The translations under genes were made by a program, and so were the position numbers. DNA of 64,000 nt from Pagrus major (Eukaryota > Chordata > Actinopteri > Spariformes > Sparidae). The stretch spans positions 24,430,410 to 24,494,409 of the forward strand of contig NC_133223.1 in the NCBI RefSeq assembly GCF_040436345.1. Direction: 5' to 3'. Below are positions 1 to 13,389 of the stretch, piece by piece. The notes under the pieces are model-generated. The model saw nothing but the letters and a program-made list of their open reading frames with translations, searched no databases and was not told the origin of the DNA. Each line of letters opens with the position of its first letter. Position 1 is the stretch's first letter.

Positions 1-1110
1 GGAACCTCTGTACATAATCTATCTAATCTATAATATCTCTATAAAGATAGTGTCCGAGAGCAAATACAACAATGACAGGGACAGTGTTTTGAAGCCTGAA
101 ATACAAGTATGATGGAGCTGAGGTGGGGCGACTAGAGCAGCTGAATGCTGAAGCCTGAGAGACCTGTGTAAATAGGATTAAGGATAAGCATAACCTTGTC
201 TAAGCAGTACAGTAGTATCTTAAATGTGGATGCTTGTACACGAGCACAAGACGGACCCACACGACGATGGCCACAAAGCATCTGGAAGTGAGGCCTGACA
301 TGAGGATGTCAGCAGACAGCTGGTCAGTGGCTGCAAAAAGGATCTGGACTAGGAGACAAAGACTTCCGCTGACCTGGCCTGGCCTCTGACAGAAAAATCC
401 ATACAGTATGGAGAAACTTTCAAACACTTGGAAAGCATCAGCTGCAAAAATTGATTTTTTAAAAGATCATATTTAGATGTTTGCTTTGAAACAGGCGTAT
501 GAATGCCCAGTTGATGGTGAATGATTTAATAAATGTCATCCTTTCAGTGCAAATTAGTTCCTTTTCAAAATGTCTGTGATATATCAAGCATCAATCAAAA
601 TGTAAGTAATTTTTCCTTCCCATCACTTTTCCTATATGGATGATAATGATGAATGAATGTTCCTGCAGTGACCTGGTATGTGTGCATGCTTTAATCTATC
701 CCATGCAGATGTGTATGTCTAAACCCTGACACGGCCAGCAGCTTTTGTTTACTAAATTTGCACTGATGTGAAAACCTTGGCTAGTTTTGTGCTCTCGTTT
801 GCCCTTCTCGTTACCTGTACTGTCACATCTAATTTCCCTGATCAACTCATAACTCTGACATGTGTCCTCACCAGAGATTCCTGTTCGAAATGGAATGCAT
901 CCTGCCACTGGAGACTTTCCAAAGGCTAATAGAGACACCTTTTATTTTGTACTGTCTGCTCAGTGTTAAACACAACTCCTGGTACAACAAAGGCTTGTCC
1001 GATTATGGATGCTGTTGGTGTAAACGCTTGAAATGAGGAGCTAATATATCATGGGAATACGACATCTACAAAGTAATTCAGTCAACAAACACTTTTGTTG
1101 AAGCACTTTA
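1..1110. other. Intergenic, no gene recognised
   Basis: AT-rich sequence. The open frames at 200-427 and 696-938 (minus) resemble nothing I know and lack splice or family support. I see no repeats of note here. Confidence 0.5.
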
Positions 1111-1116
1111 TACAAG

Positions 1117-1153
1117 TGTGTGTGTGTGTGTGTGTGCGCGTGTGTGTGTGTGT
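1117..1153 (+). repeat. TG/CG microsatellite
   Basis: A run of (TG)n interrupted by a short GCGCG step; an alternating purine-pyrimidine tract. Confidence 0.9.
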
Positions 1154-1491
1154 AATCTTGTGGTCATGAGGATACTCCAGTGTCAAACAGACCAGAATGA
1201 TTCATCATTTGTTTCCCTACTTTATTTCCACATGGGACAGCTTGAGTTCTCTCCAATTTCACCCCTGAGAGTACAAGTGCAAGTAACCCCAGTTTGTAAA
1301 TCAGAGGAGGATGATTGAGTCTGTTTTGTTGTACATGTATCAAAGGGGGAACTTCAATTTGCATTTGCTTTTGATTGTTTTGTTTTCAAATTTTGTTGAA
1401 CTGCAATGTCTCAGAGGCATTTTTGTCCAAGCTGTGTCTCAGTTTGACATGTTGTCAAGCAGAAATTGAGTTCTATAATGTGGTCCACTGA

Positions 1492-1876
1492 GGTTGGTTG
1501 GTTGGTATATTCGTTGGTTGGTTGGTTGGTTGGTTAGGTGGTTGGTATGTTGTTTTGGTGGTTAGTTGGTTGGTTGGTTGGTTGGTTGGATGGTTAGGTG
1601 GTTGGTATGTTGGTTGGTATATTGGTTGGTTGGTATGTTGGTTAGTTGGTTGGTATATTTGTTGGTTGGTTGGTATGTTGGTTGGTTGGTATGTCGGTTG
1701 GTTGGTTGGTATGTTGGTTGGTTGGTATGTCGGTTGGTTGGTATGTTGGTTGGTTGGTATGTCGGTTGGTTGGTTGGTATGTTGGTTGGTTGGTATGTCG
1801 GTTGGTTGGTTTGTATGTTGGTTGGTTGGTATGTCGGTTGGTTGGTTTGTATGTTGGTTGGTTGGTATGTTGTTTT
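1492..1876 (+). repeat. GGTTGG-based minisatellite
   Basis: About 385 bp built of GGTT tetramers punctuated by TATGTT, TATGTC, TATATT or TTTGTA spacers. Higher-order units of roughly 20-34 bp are visible toward the right end (GGTTGGTATGTCGGTTGG recurring). Because the array has no stop codons in several frames, it produces long spurious open frames on both strands (VGWLVG and NQPTNIPT types). Confidence 0.95.
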
Positions 1877-1879
1877 CAA

Positions 1880-3861
1880 GGCATCCCTTCACTGTATTTA
1901 TTTATTTATAATAATATATAATTATTAATAATAATTTAATAATAATAATAATAAAATGACAATAAAATGTGATATATCATCAAAATTGTGTAAACACATG
2001 TTCTCATGGAATTACTTTTATCTTGTTTACACATATTTAGTGTTCACAGTAATGTTAAATTGATATTCAGGTATCAGGTATTCAGCGAGTTGGCACTGAC
2101 AGCTGGTAACTCAGGGGGTTCAGAAAAGAGTGAAGAGAAGAAAGAAAAGCAGGAGCAGGGAGTTGGGGCATTAGATGACTGTGCTGTGTTGGAGCTCACA
2201 AAAAGTTATGAAAGAAAACCCAGAACATGTTTGGACTTATTCATTCACTCTCACACACCCACATCGCTTTCAAATGTTTCATAAATATATCCATGTATTT
2301 TTTAAGTTACAAATTATAGTAATATTTACTAATAGTATCAGTGAGACCCTTAATGTCACCTTTCTAAAAGACACAAAGACAAGACAAGCTATCATAAAAA
2401 CTAAAAGGCACAGAGGAGCTACTGTAGAATTTCTGCTTTGAAAAATCCATGTTGACTGAAAAAGATGAATACACTTTCTGGCAGTTGACACGTCTTCTGA
2501 CTCACCAAGCTAAAATGCTCTTCGTGTAGACAGAAAGGGGAGGGATCTGAATCCAGCTTTCGTCAAGTGTCACCTTTGCTGTCCTTCTATTCTGTCCTCT
2601 ATACTTTACACCACTTCCTGCTCTTCTTCTGCAAACACGCACAGAGCTAAACACCGACTGTGCTTCCCACTGAGAGGCAGAAGACCAGAAGGACACACTT
2701 CCAGCATGCGGTGTGTTCAGTAAATAATATTAGAATTTAGATTTACCCCCACTGTGAGCACAAAATACAAGTTTTGCTGATATGGGAGTGGAAAACCTAT
2801 TTGATCTAATGAATTTTAGGATTGCCTTTCATGTGAGGAGCAAGTGATGAACGTCCAATCAAGAGGGTAAAAACACTGTAATGAGGCAGTTTTCTTGAGC
2901 AGCGAGACACCTGAATCAACAATGAAAACCACAGGCGCCTACATGTGAAACCTCACCATGGATTAAGATTTACATTAACTAGTTTTTTTTCCCTTTCATT
3001 GTAAAGTAGAAGGTGAAGAGACTTGATTAAAATGCATTATGCTGCAGCGCCACTATCACAATTTACATCGCTCCTTAATAGACACTCTTTGCAATAATTG
3101 GAACAAAAATGCTGAAGTGATCATGAGTGCTCAAGGGCCTAATAAGTAAATGTTAATGTGCTGTATCCATAAATTGGAACAGTTCCTCCAGTGATTGCGA
3201 ATGCACTATTAAAGTATGTGCTTGTTGCCTAGTCTCCAGGCCCCCTGCTAAGTTCACATTTTAAAAGGCAACATTACTTGATTGCGATGTAAATCTCAAG
3301 CCCGCTGATTTATTTTGGTGGTAGTCAATTGTTGAGACCAACAAGGAAGACGCTAAAGAGTTTTAATCAGAGCTTCACACAAATAATCACCTCTAGAAAT
3401 TAACCAGTCAGTAGCAAGAGAGTTTTATTTTCTTATATTTTTCTTCTCACGCTGAAGTAACAAGTCTTTGTTTGTCAAACATGCCCTTGAGAAACAGGTC
3501 GTCCATAAACTTTTTAAAAAAAATCTTATTACATTCAACCAAATATATTACACTGCTGTCTGCACTAATTTTACAGTTCGGTAAAGTTAATAAAAAACCA
3601 ATATAAACCCCTGGCATGACAGCACTTTTCAAGGTGAATCAACATGCGTGATTAGCCTCTCTCTAATGTTGCTGACACCCAATGATGCATAGAGGCTGGA
3701 GGACAAATATATAAAAATCTATCTTTCAAAACTATTTAATGAATGTCCCATATCTTCACTCTTGACATCTTATATACAGTAACTCAAAGGCATTGCCGGC
3801 AGGCGTCCAGCTGCATCCTTCAGCGGTGACAGTAAGTGGACAGAAGCGTGAGGAAGATTAA
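1880..3861. other. Downstream flank of gmppa, no gene recognised
   Basis: Begins with an AT-rich ATA/AAT tract (about 1895-1965). The remainder is ordinary low-GC sequence. It includes the probable 3-prime UTR of gmppa next to 3861. No exon of another gene could be supported. Confidence 0.5.
3735..3740 (-). terminator. gmppa: Candidate gmppa polyadenylation signal (ATTAAA)
   Basis: ATTAAA on the minus strand, about 122 nt after the stop codon, followed by T-rich sequence. Canonical AATAAA alternatives lie further on, at 3424-3429 and 3309-3314. Choice not proven. Confidence 0.4.
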
Positions 3862-6800
3862 CTAGAGAATAATTTGGTTTTTGAAGCCACGGTTGAGGTC
3901 TTTGTGCGGGAGGACAATCGAGTTGAGTATAATCACTTCAGAGGGGATGGTCACGTTACAACCTGAGGAGAAAAAGCGAAGCTGTGTTTAGTCTGTGCAC
4001 TGGACTACGGTATAAAAGACATAAAGCATCATATTTCTCACACTCCTGGCATGTAGAATGTGATGGCTTTTACATATCTGGTACAAGTAACAGCAATTTC
4101 TTGCATGGCTGAACGGGCTAAGAAGAGCATCACTGAATACAACTCACAGAAAATCAAATAACAGAGATCTTATGGTATTGGATGCAGGGATGTTGGGAGT
4201 CAGTCACAGTTGGGGTGCTGAGGAGTCAGTCCATATAATGACATCCTTGTAAGTGGTGTGCAATGTTCATGTTTTGTATTAACGTAAGTGACCAGGATAA
4301 CTTATATCCAACATACTATAGGTCAAAGCAGCCACACAGAATACAGTCAACATAAGTCAGGAGCTTAAGAGGCAGAGAATTTCCCCAGACTCCCTTACAA
4401 AATCGCTCCATTTTGTGAGGTATTGAATTAGGAGAAACTTTTTGAAAGTTGTCTATGATGAATTATTATTCATTTGGCCATTTTTGTAAATTCAGCATAC
4501 TTCACATATTAAATTTACTTTTCTTTGTGTCAGAATTGGGTGCACTGTTCTGACAGGTGATCTCTGAGAAGTGCAGTGCAAAAACTTCAAAACTAGAGCT
4601 TCAACTAAGGATATATTCATTAACAGTAAATCCGCCAATTATTTTCATGATTAATTGATTAATCAGCAGTCCAAAACCCAACCATTCTTCATTTACAATC
4701 ATAAATGATGAAGAAAATCAGCAAATCCTCACATTTAAGAAGCTCAAACAAGCAAATGTTTGACATTTTAGCTTAAAAAATGACTGAAATGATTAAGCGA
4801 TTGTTTTTCTTTCAATTGACTAAACAATGAATTGACTAACTGTTGCAGCTCTATAATGATAGCTGTATAATTCAGTAAGGCTTCTAATAGACTTATTGAG
4901 ACATGTTGGCGACTTATTATGAATAAATGTTAAACCAAATGCGTGTATTAATATATCAAATAACTCTCCAAAAATTAAGGTTGCATGATGTGGATTTTCT
5001 CAGCCGCTACCGATAACTGATACTTACCTGCTTCCCATGGCCAATACTGATAAAATTACCTATAATTTCTCTCTTCAAGCAACCAATTTTGGAAATCTGA
5101 AGCCTTACCCTCATTTACCCACTAACTTTTCATTTCTGAGAACAAGTTCTAAATGAAAAATGCTGCTGAAGAGAAATAGACGTATTTTGATGCTGAATAT
5201 AATGAATATTTAACAATTCATCTGAAGAATACAAGGTCAGAGCACACTCACCGAGAATTGTAATTGAGGGTGTGAGTTTTCCATCTCTGAAGAGGGTCTC
5301 GCTGTCGATCTTTGCATAGGGATCGTTGGGGTTTGGGTCACTTGGGGTCCCCTCGACTCTCGCCCACTTGCCAATGGTGCTGTCCCATCCCACAACGCTG
5401 TTCAGAACACAGCAGTGATCCTACAGGAAAAAATGACATGACAATATTCCATCAGAAAACTGTACCGTCACTGAAAATCAAAGGGTATTCAGATCTGCTG
5501 TATACTGTGAGATACTGCTCCCCAGATTACTTATAACTTCACTCTAAAAATGTGCCATGGACCTTCTTTAGAATTATAGCTCAACAAACAAATTGTCCTT
5601 GTCGGCAATATGCAATGAAAATCAATAAGTCACCCGCAGTCTCAATTCATTTTGGAGGCATCCAGTCATCACTGGAGACGTGGGATTAAATTATGTCAGC
5701 CTCCAAATCGTTAAAAATGACATCTTTGTGAGAGGCACAGGCAACTTTATTTCTGCTGTGACAGAGGAGCTTAAAGATAAATTCCAGAGACGCCTGTTGA
5801 AGAGTGGATAATGTTTATAATAAAATGTTAAGATGTCACCAGCAGTAAATGGGCAGATAAATTTCCCTTCAACTCACTGAGGGTTAGATCCAGTTTAATT
5901 CCGAACTTGATGGTTATACTGCTGCGAGTGAAGTCGATATTTGAAGCAAAAAAGGCTACCTTAGACTTTCCTTAAAGTTTGTGTCCCCCTCCAGTCAAAA
6001 ATGTGTATTTCTTTGTAACCCTACAGCCTGAATGTTCGAGCTTCACTGTGGAGAGTGATGTCTGTGCAGAGTTTGAGACCAGAAGGCTGTTTTCAAATTT
6101 GTTGCTGAAAGTGTACATTTTTCTCTGTGCTCATTAAAATCTGATTTTTAAGAGATGGGCCTCCGAGCGTGATTTCACAAATGAGCCACTGATTGGAGGA
6201 GCCAATCCTGGTCCAGTACTTACAGAACACAAGTGTGATGCAGCAACTTCAGACATTTTGTGTCCAAGAGTTAAATAACTGCACATTCATATATTCAGAT
6301 TTTTTTAACAAGGGCGAAGGAATATGTGCCATTTTTAAGGACATCAGTGTTGTAATTATACTTTTTTCTCTGCAAAAAACATGTCACACAGACAGGAGAG
6401 AATTTCTTTTTAGGAATGCCTTGATACATATGGTGGAGATCTTGAAGAGTTAGTTCACTTATTTATGTGGAAGTGTTGCAAAAAGCCCGGAAACTGCTTC
6501 ACAGGGGCTCACCTGTAGAGTTGCACCATGGAGGATGATGGACTCTCGAACTCTGACTCCAGCACCAATAGTCACTCCAGTGCCGATGGAGACGTTGGGA
6601 CCCAACTGGATTGAGAAAGGAAAAACATACACGTGTTACTTTTCCCCTATTAGCTTTATATATTTTACAAAAGGGTGTTCTGTTAATGGCACATGTGCAT
6701 TTATATATATTTATGGGAAAGCACAAGAGGACAGTTTGGGAAAGATGCTTACCACAGCTGTGGGGTCAATGTTGGCTGTAGGGTGAATGTAGACGTTACC

Positions 6801-9800
6801 TACGGAAAAGAAATGAAGATGAAGTGTGAATATATTCGTCTCCAATATGAGAAAGGAAACAAAGCCACAGAAGTTAAATAAATCTCACCACTTATTTTTG
6901 GCCCGCCCTCTTTATTTGAGGCCAGTCTTTCAGGATGAGTTGTGTGGTACTGGTTGAGGTACAGCCGACTGGCATAAATTGCAGACCTGGAAAAACAACA
7001 AAATACCAACAAAAGTATGAATATCAAGGATATATATATATCAAACTCTTTCTTTTGGATTAGGGCAGCACTGTATGGTGTTGGTGGTTAAAGTACAGCG
7101 TCTTAAATGTTCAAATGTTAATTTATGTTTGCTTAAAAAGAATACAAGTAGCATCCCAGATGGTGTTTTTATAGGTCCCATAATGTAAAAAAGTGATATT
7201 TCCTGTCTATAAGCATAACAACAGTCCAATGTCTCTCTTCTCTAACATTTTTACAGGCTACACGGTTGTCCACGTTGCGAAGACAAATTTATGCCCTGTC
7301 TAATGTGACAGCATTTATGAAATGTGCACTCACCCTGCAGATTTAATCTGGCTCCAGAAGCTGAGGGTTTTATATACGTAGAGTTTTCCCTGTCCTGCCA
7401 GGGCAGTGAATATGTCCTGCTCCAGCCTGATGGCCTCTGCTCGGTGCCAGCCGTTGGTTGGCTCCTCTCTGCAAGAGACAGATCATCAGTTTATGGCACC
7501 GAGTTTACAAACCAGGGAGTCATTTATTAAAATACAATCTTGTGCGCACAGTTAGAGGAAAACCAAGGCAAAGTTGGGATATAAACAGAAAAACAGGCCA
7601 TAAAATGAGAAAGGTATGACTGTCGATGTTTTCCCCCCTCGTATTTTTTTGAAAAATTGAGTTAAGACTTTAAATATGAGGTTGATTTCCCAAAAGTCGT
7701 GGCCTTAAAGTGGATGTTCTATATTACAACTATAATACTAAGCTGATGATGAGACACTGCAGACAAGGTTGCTCCCTCTACAGCCATGAATACTGACAGG
7801 ATCTGCGGGCTGGTATTAGAGCCGAGCCCAAACATACTCATTTTAAAGTCTTCCGTGACCAACTTCACCGCTCTCCCTGACTACCTAATGAACAATTTAA
7901 ATATGCAGAATGTGTTGTATTATTATTTTCTTATAGGAATTGGACCAGAAAACAAAAACAACACTTTAAGAATTGAGGATGAGTTCTTGTTGCCCCCTCT
8001 TTACCCCACAAATTACCAGTTATGTGCAGAAACAACCCAGTGGCACCATTACCTCAAAAAGTCTTTCTCAAAGTCGGAGAAAAACATGAATTTATTGCCC
8101 TAAAATCCAGCTTCTAAAACAAAATGAGAGCAGTTAGTTTAAATTCATCACTGATACTAACTTTGATGGTGTCAGTGCTGGGTTGAAACCAGCGCTGATT
8201 ACCTAGTAGTGATCCAAAACTTAAGTAGAAGAGTCTATGTGTTCCATATTAATCAGGATCTCTGGCATGGTGTATTGTGAGAGCCCCAAGATGAAACGGA
8301 GTGTTAAATATTGATGAAAAGAATATTTTAAAGGATAGCACCCATAATCGAAGTTTTACCAAAAAGGAGGGGATGTGGTTAGAGGCAAAGTACTCCCCGA
8401 GAGATTTTGCGGTATAACTCTTCTCTTTTCTATCAAGTATCTGTGATGTGTTCAACAATTTTGCTGATTCGGTGCCCTGCTTGATTTAAGTGCTATTGAT
8501 GTTCGCAGGTGAATTATGCACAGCATGGTTTGACCTTTTGATATATTTCCAGTGTCCTTGGGGTGCCGAATGTTAGCTCTAATGCACCAAAGTGAACATC
8601 TAAAAACAAACAAAGTGGAAAAAAAGGGTCCAGTCTCCAGAAATGAAAAAGGAAAATATCCGAATATTGATCCCATGTGTTACTGAAGGCTTCTGTGAGT
8701 GACCAGAGTGCAGACAGGAAGCTTTTTCAAATGTTCATAGGAAAAAGCACAGCTGGGGGTGTAGCAACTAACAAACGGAGCCAGAACTCATACGATCCTA
8801 GGCCGTTACATAAGTGTCTCTGTAAACTGTGTAACACAACGTTCCACCGACTGCGATCTATCTAATTAGTCTTGGCTAACGAAGCTAAAGAAGAAACAGG
8901 GACAACATAAAAGTAAATCAAAATATAGGAAGTTAGTGAAGTTCTGCTTGCTCTTCAGAAGATGAAGAGATCATTACGAAACTCGGGATGCAGTGATGCA
9001 CTCGGGAAAGCAAGCTATAATAGGACAAACATTAAACCTAAGACTAGACAATGTCTGTATATATTTTTCTTTTTTGTGAATTTTGTCTTTGCTCTAGGAC
9101 TTAAAACAAAACAGTTTGATATTTTGGGAAATTCCTTTTTGGCAAAGAGAGACAATTGATACCACTCTCAAGCTACAGCAAGCTGACAGTTAGCTTAACT
9201 TAGCACAATGACTGGAAACAGGTGGAAACAGCTAGCAGCAGCTAGCACTGCCGAAGGTGATAAGATTCACCTACCAGCAGCTGTGAAATTCACTATTCAG
9301 CATTTATTTAAGAGGTCAAGTGTAAAAGTGACAACAGGCTATGTGCCGGACTGTTTCTTGGCTCTGAGCAGTTATCAGACAACCAAGAAGTAGTCTGACA
9401 AATAAATAATACTCTGTAAAATTGGCATTTTTACACTTTGGTTTTTATTTATGGTTGAGAACTCCTGCTAGATGGATTTTGTTTCCTTTGGACCGAGGCA
9501 GGCAGCCATTTCCCCCCTGTTTACAGTCTTTGTGCTAAGCTAGGCTAAACTAATAGATCTGCCTGAATTAGGGCTGGGAAATGTATCGGTATTATATCGT
9601 TATCGTGATATGAGGCTATAAAGCATCTTAGATTTTTTAAATCGTTATATTTTGATAAGGTGTTATTGTTGCTTTTCCTGGTTTTAAAAGCTGCATTACA
9701 GTAAAGTGAACTGAACTTACCCACTCGTTCTAATAGTTGCGTTTACTCACTTGGTCGTTATATCTACATTACTGATGATTATTTATCAAAGATCAGATTG

Positions 9801-12800
9801 TGTTAAAATTTTGTCAAAGTACCAACAGTCATCCCTACAGTATTGTCACAATATTGAGGTATTTGGTCAAAGATTTTGTGATATTTGATTTTGTCGCCAA
9901 TTCCCAGCATTTATGAATTGTGTTTTTCATAATATACAGATATAAACTGTGTATCCCAAATATAGCTCCAAAATATTGGGATATTATTCTAAGGCCATAC
10001 CGTCGAGCCCTAACGAGAGTGGCATCAAACGCCCCGACAGAAAGTGAATCAGCGTATTTCCTTAAGAAACTTTTCCTTTCATTTCTGGCAGGCAAATAGA
10101 TCGCTAATAGGTCCTGTTTCAAGGACAACATTTGGTAAGAACACAACAATCAATAAAATAAGATAAAATAAAGGTGCTTGCAAATTAGGAGGTGCATATT
10201 TTGGCAAAAAAGGACACAGACAACATTCACAAAGCACCCTCAGCCTTCACACTGGTTTTCTTTCTACAGTTCACACCATACAGGAAGTGCTCTATAACTA
10301 CACCGTGCAGCCCTCAAAGACAAACTTACCCATCGTACGGATATCTGACGATTGTGTGTGGAAACAGAAATGATGGCAGGGAGGATAAGGGAAGGGATAA
10401 AAAAAAGACAAATGAAGAGAACCAAAGAAACGGAATAAATGGTATTCACATACGTTCCCACACACAGAGCCCCCGGGAGGGAGAGAGAGCTTCAACTCAC
10501 AACAACATGTCCTGTTGATTCTTCTGGAAGACGGTGCCGATGTGCTGGAAGATTTCTGGGTTAAAGAGGTATATACCGCAGTTTATGATGTCACTCACAA
10601 ACGTGCTCGGCTTTTCCACGTAGTGCAAGACCTGAGTGAAAAAGAGGAGTGGTCATGACTTCAAGGTGAAATAGCGATGAGGGACTATTTAGGAATATAA
10701 GACAGGAAGGGTTACATACCTCATTTGTTTCCTCGTTTTCAACAATGCAGCCGTAATTCAGGGACTGCGTTCTGTTTGCCTAATAAAATAAAGAAGGCAA
10801 TTTAGGATAAATCAAATTTTTATATAGGCCTGTCATGATCACTTATTTTGTCTAAAGATATATTGTAACAGAAATAATATCGTACAATAAGTCCGTAAAG
10901 TAATTATCTGGACAGGCCTAACCAAGATCAAGATCAAGATCTTCCATTGTGTTCAACATGCCAAAAGCTAAACACAATAAAACACGATAAACGCTTTTGA
11001 GTTTTACTTCAAAAAATGCTTTGCTCCATTTTTCAAGTTCTATTAGACAGCAACAACTCTAAATAATTCAATCTCACCGTTGTTCCAAGGATGACAAAGC
11101 TGTTTGGCTCTCCGTGTTCCTTCTGGAAGCTGAGCATCTCTGTGAGAGGAAACGCTGCGCAGACATCAGCATTCAGAACAAAGAAAGCCTCTGGACTGCC
11201 GGAGACAATCTGATCTCGGAAGTGATAGATGCCCCCTCCCGTGCCCAGGGCTGAATACTCCTGCAGATACCTGCGGTGCAGAGTCAAGATCAACAAGAAG
11301 AACAGCGTACCCACAGTTATTCAGCAGTGGTAGTGCACCAGCAGGAATGGTACCATCACTACTGCAAAGAACACTGACTTCTTAAGAAATGTCTTCAGAG
11401 CATTACAGAACATTTTGTACACCTGGTGCATCTGATTTACTGACTGATGTGTTTAATAAAGAAAATAAATAAGTTCTTGTACTGTAGAAATATATTTATT
11501 TAAATATACCTATCCATATTTGCAGTACATACAAGAAATGTGCACGTCATTGTTTAGTCTGCAAGTAACTAGATGTTTGTACTCTGTTCTTTACCTGATG
11601 GAAATTTTGAACTCCTGCTGAGCATTACACATGAATCTGGTCAGTTCTTCGTTGGGCTGATAAAAGCCGATGAGCAAAATCTCCTTCATATTCGGCACCT
11701 TGTAACACAAAAGATGTTAATTATTGGGCTGAATTCATTAAAGGCTATTCTGTGCAACACAAGGCAGAGGGAAAGAAATGATAGATGCCAACCAGCAACT
11801 GGAACAACCTGTTCGGCTTGTACAGAAAAACTTCTAACACCAAACTGAAATTAAATTGTTATATATAAAGACTTTTTACAGAAAAATACATTCTCTAAGT
11901 TGAATCTATAATATATTTCTGGTGATATCTTCAAACAATATACTTGAGTATTTCGTCTTATATAGTACACTATATTTGCTATTTGCTTTTGCTATGTATT
12001 GCAGTGACCCTCACCTTGGCACATGCTTCAATGTGATGCTGCAGCATGGCCACACCAGCAACTGGAAACAAGGGTTTGGGGACTTCAAATGACAGCGGCC
12101 TGAACCTCGTGCCTGCAAAACAATTGACTGATTACTTACGACACAGATTCAAATGCAGATCACTTTTTCCTCATGTTTACAGTGCACATCAAAACTATAT
12201 AGAGAAAAAAACGCTTAACAACATTATATGTGATGTGTGTCCTGTCCCCGCAAGTTTGTATTCTAAATCTAAACCTTTAATACTTTGCCTATACAGCACC
12301 TTTAATTGCCACTGTGTTTGAAATGTGCTATATAAATAAAGATAAGATAAAATAAGATTTACTCAGATTTATTAATCCTGAAGGAAATTATTGGACTAGA
12401 GAATACTTATAATAACATGAGAAGAAAATACAAAACACAATACACTAAACATAAAGAAAGAAGTGTAAAAGTGCTGAATAGAATAACAATAAAAATAGAA
12501 ACAAAATAAGATACATTTGATAAAATAAGTAAACTACAATAGAAAACTAAAATACTTGTATTGCATATCCATGCACCTGCATAGATGCATCCATATCCCA
12601 ATATCCCTAACTCATTTTGAGTAGTGTAGAAAAGGTGTAGGAGAAGTAAGCTGCCTTCCCTTCCTTTGCCTTTATGGATAAGCAGGCAAGTGTTCAGCAA
12701 AGCATTAAGGGGTCTGGTGGTAAACTAAGCACGTAAGTAATCACCAGGCAGCAGATAATCCCTGTCAAATCTCCATTTGGATTTACTCTTCTTAATGTTT

Positions 12801-13285
12801 TTGAACTGCACGGTGGAATGAATTAATGCCGAACTGAAGAGTGAGTCCAAATGCCACGATTAAACGTATTAAATAACTAACTCCTACAGTAAGTGTGCAG
12901 TAATCCTAAAACAACTCATTTTTCAAGTGGAGTTCGTTCACTCGGTCCGAGAAATAATTGGTCTGACAGGTAATTGATTAAGCCAAGGCAGGGAGAACTG
13001 TTAACGATATCTGCACTGACAGTGGTGTTAGCGACATGTTTTCATTCAGTGTTTAAGTCATTGAAACTATCAGGCTATGAAGTTAATGTTCTTGTTTGTC
13101 CTTTGTTTACTAGCGGTCGCTGACATTATGCCACGTCAGTGATATAAACAAGCCCAGCAGGTTTTGTTAGCGTTAGCAACCTAGCTTCGCTTTAACGGAC
13201 CGGAGCCGACATTAAAAACACGACAAAGGTTAAACGCATTCTCACCTTTCTGGGGGCCGCCGATTAAAATAACCGCCTTCAGCAT
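3862..13285 (-). CDS. gmppa: Mannose-1-phosphate guanylyltransferase regulatory subunit alpha (GMPPA), complete, 12 coding exons
   Basis: Coding exons, in transcript order: 13285-13246, 12112-12015, 11698-11595, 11270-11078, 10779-10720, 10631-10501, 7468-7334, 6986-6889, 6799-6753, 6605-6513, 5420-5252, 3962-3862. They total 1269 nt, i.e. 422 aa plus stop (human protein about 420). All introns are GT-AG and every phase agrees. The N-terminus carries the nucleotidyltransferase-like signature [14 protein letters not shown] at residues 9-22. LGTGGG is at 89-94, LNADV at 113-117 and YVEKPS at 169-174. The C-terminal third (from about residue 285) has left-handed beta-helix hexapeptide repeats such as [16 protein letters not shown]. 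The start is the ATG at 13285, where the conserved [14 protein letters not shown] begins. Family knowledge: GMPPA is the cytosolic partner that senses GDP-mannose and restrains the catalytic GMPPB subunit, controlling mannose supply for glycosylation. Teleosts may carry two copies (a/b); which one this is cannot be decided here. Confidence 0.95.
4595..4852. mobile_element. MITE-like element in the last gmppa intron
   Basis: Bounded by imperfect inverted ends (AGAGCTTCAACTAAG at left, reverse complement AGAGCTGCAACAGTTAG at right). The interior is rich in GATTAATTGATTAATC-like motifs. It resembles a very common interspersed repeat of percomorph fish, typically seen as a run of gattaatcgatta and ending gttgcagctct. 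Confidence 0.7.
5421..6512 (-). other. gmppa intron, nothing further seen
   Basis: Unremarkable intronic sequence with normal splice ends; no repeat boundary or additional exon identified. Confidence 0.5.
7469..9085 (-). other. Left part of the largest gmppa intron
   Basis: An open frame at 7786-8103 (105 codons, plus strand) has no family resemblance. No RNA gene was recognised. Confidence 0.5.
9095..9558. mobile_element. Interspersed repeat of a widespread teleost family
   Basis: Contains the landmarks ACAGTTTGATATTTTGGGAA, TTAGCTTAACTTAGCAC, GACTGGAAACAGGTGG, CAGCTAGCA, and ends with GTGCTAAGCTAGGCTAAAC. These recur in many fish genomes as a non-coding dispersed repeat. Boundaries are approximate. 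Confidence 0.7.
9568..10013. mobile_element. MITE with TTAGGGCT terminal inverted repeats
   Basis: Left end TTAGGGCTGGGAAATG and right end GAGCCCTAA (outer 8 bp perfectly inverted). The AT-rich interior has ATATCGTTATCGTGATAT-type motifs typical of teleost non-autonomous DNA transposons. About 446 bp, in the same gmppa intron. Confidence 0.75.
10825..10920. mobile_element. Very small MITE with perfect 10-bp TIRs
   Basis: TAGGCCTGTC at 10825-10834 and its exact inverse GACAGGCCTA at 10911-10920 enclose 76 bp of AT-rich sequence, in a gmppa intron. A matching right end occurs again at 63914-63923. Confidence 0.7.
12300..12420. mobile_element. Possible LINE 3-prime tail remnant
   Basis: Contains GAAATGTGCTATATAAATAAA (12319-12339) followed by a GATAAGATAAAATAAG run, then TTTATTAATCCTGAAGG. 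This resembles the 3-prime end of fish L2-type LINEs. Too short to classify firmly. Confidence 0.4.
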
Positions 13286-13381
13286 CTTTAGATCGGAGAG
13301 CTGTGATTTGTGAGTCCTGTCAGAGAGCTACCTGCACCTGTCAGCTGTTTACCGAACACTTCCGCATCCACTTCCTGCTTG

Positions 13382-13389
13382 TGACGTCA
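13382..13389. promoter_or_regulatory. CRE palindrome upstream of gmppa
   Basis: TGACGTCA, about 100 bp upstream of the gmppa ATG, in a relatively CpG-rich stretch (13190-13440). This is the consensus CREB/ATF site. Use in vivo is inference. Confidence 0.55.

Noticed and set aside
1473-1928. Long open frames on both strands (NQPTNIPT and VGWLVG repeats)
   Set aside because: They are translations of the GGTT minisatellite in several frames at once, not protein genes or a CRISPR array.
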